Positions 14,018 to 18,066 of a stretch of 18,066 nucleotides of DNA are shown one piece after another. The notes beneath the pieces were generated by a model. It searched no databases, was not told the origin of the DNA, and saw only the letters and a program-made list of their open reading frames with translations. Numbering within the stretch: position 1 is the first letter of the stretch; each line of letters opens with the position of its first letter. The stretch is from DASXTS01 sp036505275. GTDB taxonomy: Bacteria; Actinomycetota; Actinomycetes; Mycobacteriales; Pseudonocardiaceae. The stretch covers positions 1 to 18,066 of the forward strand of contig DASXTS010000461.1 of NCBI GenBank assembly GCA_036505275.1, given 5' to 3'. The translations under genes and the position numbers were made by a program.

Positions 14018-15409
14018 ATGCCGGAGTACACGACGCAATCCGCCGAGACACCCTGGCGGGAGTTTGGCTCGACGCTGCTGAAGTCCATGGATGCGGCAGG
14101 GCACTCGCCGGCCCAGCTCGCCAGTGCGGTCGGCGCCCGGCCGGGCGCGATCGCGGACATGATCGCCGGGCGCGCCGGGCCGCTGGACGAGATGCAGGTT
14201 CGGCTGATGGACCAGGCACTGGCTGCACACGGCGCGGTATTGACGGCCTACCAGCGAAGCCGTGAACTGGCCGGCATCGACGCCGAGCCGCTCGATTGGG
14301 ACCACACCGGCGCGCGGGCGTTCCTGCAGCGCGGTGAGGTGCGGCTGTCCACACTGCACCGGCTGGCCGGCTTGCTGCTCGGTGGCGCCGGGCTGCTGCT
14401 GCTCCTGCCGGCGCTGCTGGGGCAGGCACTGCCCCAGCTGTTCACATCGTTGGGCATGACGTGGCGTGTTGACCCGGTGGCCACGGGGTGTCTGGCCGGG
14501 GTCGTGCTGCTCAGCTTCGCGGTCCCGCTGTGGGGTTACCTACTGATCTTGGAAGACCTCGCCGGCTTCTTCTTCACCCGGCGTGCCGACAACCCGCACT
14601 ATGTCCTCACCGGCCTGCGGCTGCCCTACGACGAGGCCCAGCCGTGGGCGTTTCCACAGATCTCCGACCAATACTCCGACCACGTGCGGCTGGTCGTGCC
14701 GGACAGCCAGGCCTGGCGTGCGCAGTTCGACCAGCGGGTCGAGCAGATCTACCGGCCGGGGCAGCCCATCCCGCCCGGACGCGACGGGGACCGCGATCGG
14801 CTGCTGTACAACGTCCGGCTCGCCAGCAGTGAGCGGCGGGCGATCGCCTCGGAAGTGGCCAAGATGGAGCTCTCGCTGGTGCGACATGTGCTGAGCGTCC
14901 AGATCGTGGCACTGCGCTATATGAAGGCCATGCTGCTGGTGCTGATCACAGCCATCACGGTGCTTGTGGCGTCGTCCATGGTGACCGCCTCTGGTGGCGC
15001 TGCCGCGGATGGATTTGCCCTGCTCGGCTCGCAGCTGGTGGTGTTTCTGCTGTGGCCGCCGCTCGCCGCCGGCGCCGTCGCGTCTCCGATCCGCTGGATC
15101 TACCGCCAGAACTCGAGCGAGGCGGCCGGGGAGGATGGGCAGGCCAGCCTCCGGGACGCCTACAACGACCGGCGCCTGGTCCGCTTCGAGAACGCCATCG
15201 TGTTTGTGTGCATTGCGGCGTCCGTGCTGGCCGTGGCGGCCGCCGTGCTGGCCGGCCTGCACGGCACCAACACCGTGCCACTCGTGCTGGCCGGGGTGGC
15301 CGCAGCGGTGCTGTGGATCTTCGTGAAGACCAGCTGGTGGAAGGGTAGCCTGCGGGACACCCCGCGTGCCTTCGTCCAGCTCGTGATGTCCGGCGCGGCG
15401 CGGCAGTGA
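14018..15409 (+). CDS. membrane-anchored protein with XRE-like HTH and six predicted TM helices (function unknown)
   Basis: The 463-residue product begins with a Cro/C1-like helix-turn-helix (residues about 13-78): EFGSTLLKSMDAAGHSPAQL, then ASAVGARPGAIADMIAGRAG and a MDQALAAHGAV helix, typical of actinobacterial XRE proteins. Hydrophobic helices follow at about 115-135, 155-178, 303-323, 333-357, 391-413 and 418-436. A roughly 120-residue polar region lies between helices 2 and 3 (VLTGLRLPYDEAQPWAFPQI onward), which contains a likely amphipathic helix around 268-300. No catalytic motif is visible. GGGAG at 14004-14008 lies 9 bases before the ATG. The C-terminus is not homologous to a family I can name. 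A role as a one-component membrane-bound regulator is inference only. Confidence 0.85.
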   Translation: MPEYTTQSAETPWREFGSTLLKSMDAAGHSPAQLASAVGARPGAIADMIAGRAGPLDEMQVRLMDQALAAHGAVLTAYQRSRELAGIDAEPLDWDHTGARAFLQRGEVRLSTLHRLAGLLLGGAGLLLLLPALLGQALPQLFTSLGMTWRVDPVATGCLAGVVLLSFAVPLWGYLLILEDLAGFFFTRRADNPHYVLTGLRLPYDEAQPWAFPQISDQYSDHVRLVVPDSQAWRAQFDQRVEQIYRPGQPIPPGRDGDRDRLLYNVRLASSERRAIASEVAKMELSLVRHVLSVQIVALRYMKAMLLVLITAITVLVASSMVTASGGAAADGFALLGSQLVVFLLWPPLAAGAVASPIRWIYRQNSSEAAGEDGQASLRDAYNDRRLVRFENAIVFVCIAASVLAVAAAVLAGLHGTNTVPLVLAGVAAAVLWIFVKTSWWKGSLRDTPRAFVQLVMSGAARQ

Positions 15410-15553
15410 CGAGCATGGCTCACCCTGACCTCCCCGCTCGCCCTGCGGCCGCACGCCCCGCACCTGCCGTCACGGGTCCGCGCCCTGCACGAGGAGACTT
15501 CGGTTCGTTAGACGGTCCTGCCCGGCAGAGGGAAGCAGAGGGGAATCGATGCC

Positions 15554-17071
15554 ATGCCCGAGTTCATCGGTGCCATCGACCAGGGGACGACGAGCACTCG
15601 GTTCATGATCTTCGACCACGGTGGCCGCCCGGTCGCCGCTCACCAGCTGGAGCACGAACAGATCCTCCCGAGGGCCGGCTGGGTGGAGCACGACCCGATG
15701 GAGATCTGGGGCCGTACCGAGAACGTCATCGAGGTCGCGCTGGACCGCGCGAACCTGACCGCGGCCGACCTCGCCGCGGTTGGCATCACCAACCAGCGGG
15801 AGACCACGCTTGTCTGGGACCGGCAGACCGGCCGCCCGTTCCACAACGCCATCGTCTGGCAGGACACCCGCACGGACCGGCTGGTGGCGAGCCTGCAGCG
15901 GGACGGCCGGGGCGAGGTGATCAAGGAGCGGGCCGGATTACCGCCAGCGGCGTACTTCTCCGGCGGAAAGCTGCAGTGGCTGCTGGAGAACGTCGACGGC
16001 CTGCGCGAAGCCGCCGAGTCCGGCCGGGCGGTGTTCGGCAACGCCGACACCTGGCTGTTGTGGAACCTCACCGGTGGGCCGTCCGGTGGCGTGCACGTCA
16101 CCGACCCAACGAACGCCAGCCGCACCATGCTGATGAGCCTGGAATCCCTGGACTGGGACGACGAGCTGTTGGGCTTCTTCGGCATCCCGCGGGGCATGCT
16201 CCCAGAGATCCGGCCATCCTCGGACCCCCAGCTATATGGACAGACGCTCGCTGCAGGGCCGTTCCGCGGTGAAGTGCCTCTCGCCGGGGACCTCGGAGAT
16301 CAGCAGGCGGCGATGGTAGGTCAGCTCTGTTTCGAGCCCGGCCAGGCCAAGAACACGTACGGGACCGGGAACTTCCTGCTCATCAACACCGGCCCTGCGA
16401 TCGTCCACTCCAAGAACGGACTGATCACCACCGTGGCGTACCAGATGGGTGGGCGGCCCCCGGTCTACGCGCTGGAGGGCTCGATCGCGGTGACCGGTTC
16501 GGCGATTCAATGGCTGCGCGACCAACTGGGGATCATCGGGAGCGCGGCCGAGAGCGAAGCGCTGGCGCGGACGGTTCCCGACACCAGCGGGCTCTACTTC
16601 GTCCCTGCCTTCTCCGGGCTCTTCGCGCCGTACTGGCGCCCCGACGCCCGCGGCGCGATCGTCGGCATGTCGCGTTTCCACAACCGCGCGCACCTCGCGC
16701 GCGCCGCTCTGGAGGCGATCTGCTACCAGTCGAAGGACGTCGTCCTCGCCATGGCAGAGGACAGCGGGGTGGCGATCGAGGTCATGCGGGTCGACGGCGG
16801 CGTGACTGCGAACGACTTCGCCATGCAGCTGCAGGCCGACATCCTCGGAGTGCCTGTCAGCCGTCCCGAGGTGGCGGAGACGACAGCCCTCGGTGCGGCG
16901 TACGCCGGGGGCCTCGCCACCGGTTTCTGGTCGGGCACCGGCGAGCTCGCTGAGAACTGGAGTGAGTCCCGACGGTGGGAGCCTTCGTGGACCGTGGAGC
17001 AGCGGGACGAGGGATACCGGCAGTGGCGCAAGGCCGTGGCGCGCACGCTGGACTGGGTCGAGGTCTCATGA
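15554..17071 (+). CDS. glpK: glycerol kinase
   Basis: The 505-residue FGGY-family kinase shows FIGAIDQGTTSTRFMIFD (phosphate 1), GITNQRETTLVWDRQTGRP, NAIVWQDTRTD, NADTWLLWNLTGG, VTDPTNASRTML, LAGDLGDQQAAMVGQ, AKNTYGTGNFLLINTG, APYWRPDARGAIVGMSR and RVDGGVTANDFAMQLQADIL. These are diagnostic of GlpK, which phosphorylates glycerol to sn-glycerol 3-phosphate with ATP in the cytoplasm. Length and ends match the family. AGAGGGGA at 15537-15544 lies 9 bases before ATG 15554. The next gene, glpD, starts 11 bases after the stop but is broken, so glycerol 3-phosphate oxidation must rely on another copy if glycerol is used as carbon source. No glpF or regulator gene is adjacent. Confidence 0.97.
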   Translation: MPEFIGAIDQGTTSTRFMIFDHGGRPVAAHQLEHEQILPRAGWVEHDPMEIWGRTENVIEVALDRANLTAADLAAVGITNQRETTLVWDRQTGRPFHNAIVWQDTRTDRLVASLQRDGRGEVIKERAGLPPAAYFSGGKLQWLLENVDGLREAAESGRAVFGNADTWLLWNLTGGPSGGVHVTDPTNASRTMLMSLESLDWDDELLGFFGIPRGMLPEIRPSSDPQLYGQTLAAGPFRGEVPLAGDLGDQQAAMVGQLCFEPGQAKNTYGTGNFLLINTGPAIVHSKNGLITTVAYQMGGRPPVYALEGSIAVTGSAIQWLRDQLGIIGSAAESEALARTVPDTSGLYFVPAFSGLFAPYWRPDARGAIVGMSRFHNRAHLARAALEAICYQSKDVVLAMAEDSGVAIEVMRVDGGVTANDFAMQLQADILGVPVSRPEVAETTALGAAYAGGLATGFWSGTGELAENWSESRRWEPSWTVEQRDEGYRQWRKAVARTLDWVEVS

Positions 17072-17081
17072 GGAAGAACTG

Positions 17082-17288
17082 ATGCTGACCAGGCCAGGAG
17101 ACCTCGGACACGCCCAGCGCGAGGAAGCGCTGCGCCGCATGGCCGACGAAGAATTCGATGTTCTGGTCATCGGCGGCGGGGTCGTCGGCGCCGGTGCTGT
17201 TCTCGATGCCGCCACGCGGGGACTGTCCCTTGGCGCTGGTCGAAGCGCGCGACTACGCCGCCGGGACTTCCAGCCGGCCGAGCAAGCT
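17082..17288 (+). pseudogene. glpD: glycerol-3-phosphate dehydrogenase (GlpD), 5' stub with frameshift
   Basis: ATG 17082 follows AGGA a few bases earlier and opens MLTRPGDLGHAQREEALRRM, then FDVLVIGGGVVGAGAVLDAA and TRGLSL, the FAD-binding GxGxxG start of GlpD. One extra T at 17230-17231 shifts the frame. The next frame continues LALVEARDYAAGTSSRPSKL, exactly the expected GlpD sequence. Homology stops near 17288, where I-H-G-G-L-R-Y should follow. About 68 of some 550 residues remain. It is placed directly behind glpK as in an ordinary glycerol operon. The break coincides with the start of the hairpin sequence and the 3' flank of the HNH gene. Confidence 0.9.
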
Positions 17289-17291
17289 CTC

Positions 17292-17336
17292 GGGGCGCCA
17301 GACGTTCGGACTGGTAGCAAGGGCTACCAGCGCCCC
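17292..17336 (-). terminator. stem-loop at the glpD break, downstream of the HNH gene
   Basis: CTGGTAGC (17311-17318) and GCTACCAG (17323-17330) form a perfect 8-bp stem with loop AAGG. An outer pair, GGGGCG (17292-17297) with CGCCCC (17331-17336), can close around it with a one-sided 13-base bulge. It lies 16 bases beyond the HNH stop codon, so it can act as that gene's terminator, though no U-tract follows. It may instead mark the end of an inserted element. Confidence 0.45.
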
Positions 17337-17343
17337 CTCATCA

Positions 17344-17369
17344 GTTGACCATTAGTTGCGGTTGACCAT
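17344..17369. repeat. 9-bp direct repeat at the HNH gene 3' end
   Basis: GTTGACCAT occurs at 17344-17352 and 17361-17369, separated by 8 bases and straddling the HNH stop codon. It could be a small duplication or part of an element end. Confidence 0.45.
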
Positions 17370-18066
17370 GAATCGTCCGTCGGCTCGGAAGGTGGCGTGG
17401 TACTTGTGCGCCTGGGTGTGGTGATTGCGGCAGGCCAGCACACCATTGTGGTAATCCGTCGGCCCACCGTCGGCCCAGTGACGTTTGTGGTGAATGTCAC
17501 AATGCTGCGCCGGCACCTCACACCCGGCGTACTGGCAGGTCCGGTCGCGCAACTCGACGGCCCGGCGAATCGCGATCGGCCACACCCTTGTCTTGCGCCC
17601 AATGTCGAGCACCTCACCCGCGCTGTTGAGCACCGCGGGGATCACCGAGCAATCGCAGGCCAACATGCGGGCGTCGGCGGCGCTGATCGGCCCCACCCAG
17701 TTCAGGTGTGCCGGCTCCGCGCCCAGTTGCCCGAGCAGGCTCTCGTAGGACAGGGTGACCAGCAGGTGCGGCTTCTCCCCGTTCACCTCGGGCAGCCCGC
17801 CGCCGTCCAACGCGCGCCGGCACAACTCGGTGAGGGCGTCGGCGCGGCGTTGCCCGGCGGTGCGCGCGTCGTCGTCGCGGGGTGGGTCGGTCAGCGCGTC
17901 CACCGCGGCCAGCACGGTGGCGCCGCTGGCCGGGTCGAGCAGGCCCTGGGTGGCCACCATCCCGTAGATCGTGGTCGCCACCGATAGTTCGCGTTTCTCG
18001 TAGTTTTTGACGGCGTCGCGGCCGGCGGCGTCGGGCTCCAGGCAGTACCGCAGGTGTTGGGTGGTG
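17352..18066 (-). CDS. DUF222 / HNH endonuclease signature protein (13E12-type), C-terminal part
   Basis: The minus-strand frame is open from the right edge of the window to the TAA at 17352-17354, giving 238 residues of a larger protein. It has the end of the DUF222 domain (HLRYCLEPDAAGRDAVKNYE, then VATTIYGMVATQGLLDPASG and AAVDALTDPP) and a C-terminal HNH domain. The HNH part reads CQYAGCEVPAQHCDIHHKRH, WADGGPTDYHNGVLACRNHH, with paired cysteines, the H-H pair, the Asn and the final HH. Such proteins occur in many copies in actinobacteria, are associated with the 13E12 repeat family and are presumed mobile or nuclease elements of unclear biology. The N-terminus is outside the window. Its 3' end faces the truncated glpD. 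Confidence 0.92.
   Translation of the reverse strand, partial: TTQHLRYCLEPDAAGRDAVKNYEKRELSVATTIYGMVATQGLLDPASGATVLAAVDALTDPPRDDDARTAGQRRADALTELCRRALDGGGLPEVNGEKPHLLVTLSYESLLGQLGAEPAHLNWVGPISAADARMLACDCSVIPAVLNSAGEVLDIGRKTRVWPIAIRRAVELRDRTCQYAGCEVPAQHCDIHHKRHWADGGPTDYHNGVLACRNHHTQAHKYHATFRADGRFMVNRN

Noticed and set aside
1..18066. CRISPR arrays, tRNA or rRNA genes, IS transposases
   Set aside because: No regularly spaced repeats, cloverleaf-like segments, rRNA signature or transposase motifs were seen in the window.

Overview
The window is high-GC (about 70%) DNA with actinobacterial gene style: GTG starts, TAnnnT -10 boxes close to starts, HxlR, TetR, IclR and XRE regulators, a cysteine-activating MshC/CysRS-like enzyme and a DUF222/HNH (13E12-type) protein. 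It most likely comes from a soil- or host-associated member of the Actinomycetota (a Pseudonocardiales- or Frankiales-like lineage would fit). The genus cannot be settled from the sequence alone.

Layout. 1-217: 5' part of a SnoaL/NTF2-like gene on the minus strand, running off the left edge. 218-882: no convincing gene. 883-2020: a divergent pair, HxlR regulator and RibD/DHFR-like reductase, sharing a 39-bp nested palindrome. 2017-2735: wreckage of an NAD-dependent epimerase (frameshifted by an exact 11-bp tandem duplication and a base loss) that runs into a reversed fragment of a DMT transporter. 2784-3917: an intact stand-alone MshC/CysRS-like enzyme. 3918-4426: 3' half of a thiolase. 4538-6118: TetR regulator divergent from a CPBP membrane protease, with a perfect operator between them. 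6210-6595: an IclR effector domain without its HTH. 6710-9915: larE, a mannitol-dehydrogenase-family polyol/aldonate dehydrogenase, a 48-codon stub of an FGGY sugar kinase, and larB. 9947-11173: larC, convergent. 11386-12956: a PaaK-like CoA ligase with one frameshift. 13063-13521: ICMT-like methyltransferase. 13572-13847: C-terminal MFS remnant. 14018-15409: an unassigned protein with an XRE-like HTH and six predicted membrane helices. 15554-17288: glpK followed by a broken glpD. 17352-18066: DUF222/HNH endonuclease whose 3' end abuts the glpD break.

How it works together. The best-defined system is the nickel-pincer nucleotide (NPN) cofactor pathway: LarB (carboxylation/hydrolysis of NaAD), LarE (sulfur transfer) and LarC (nickel insertion) all look intact. 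No LarA-type enzyme that would use the cofactor lies in the window. The neighbouring dehydrogenase, kinase stub and IclR remnant hint that the cofactor once served a sugar-acid epimerase rather than lactate racemase. glpK is intact, but the downstream glpD is not.

The other striking feature is decay. At least eight genes are truncated, frameshifted or reduced to fragments (epimerase, DMT, thiolase, IclR, FGGY kinase, PaaK-like, MFS, GlpD), interleaved with intact genes. Truncations and the slippage duplication argue for real pseudogenisation. The single-base frameshifts (PaaK-like, glpD, second epimerase lesion) could also be assembly errors.
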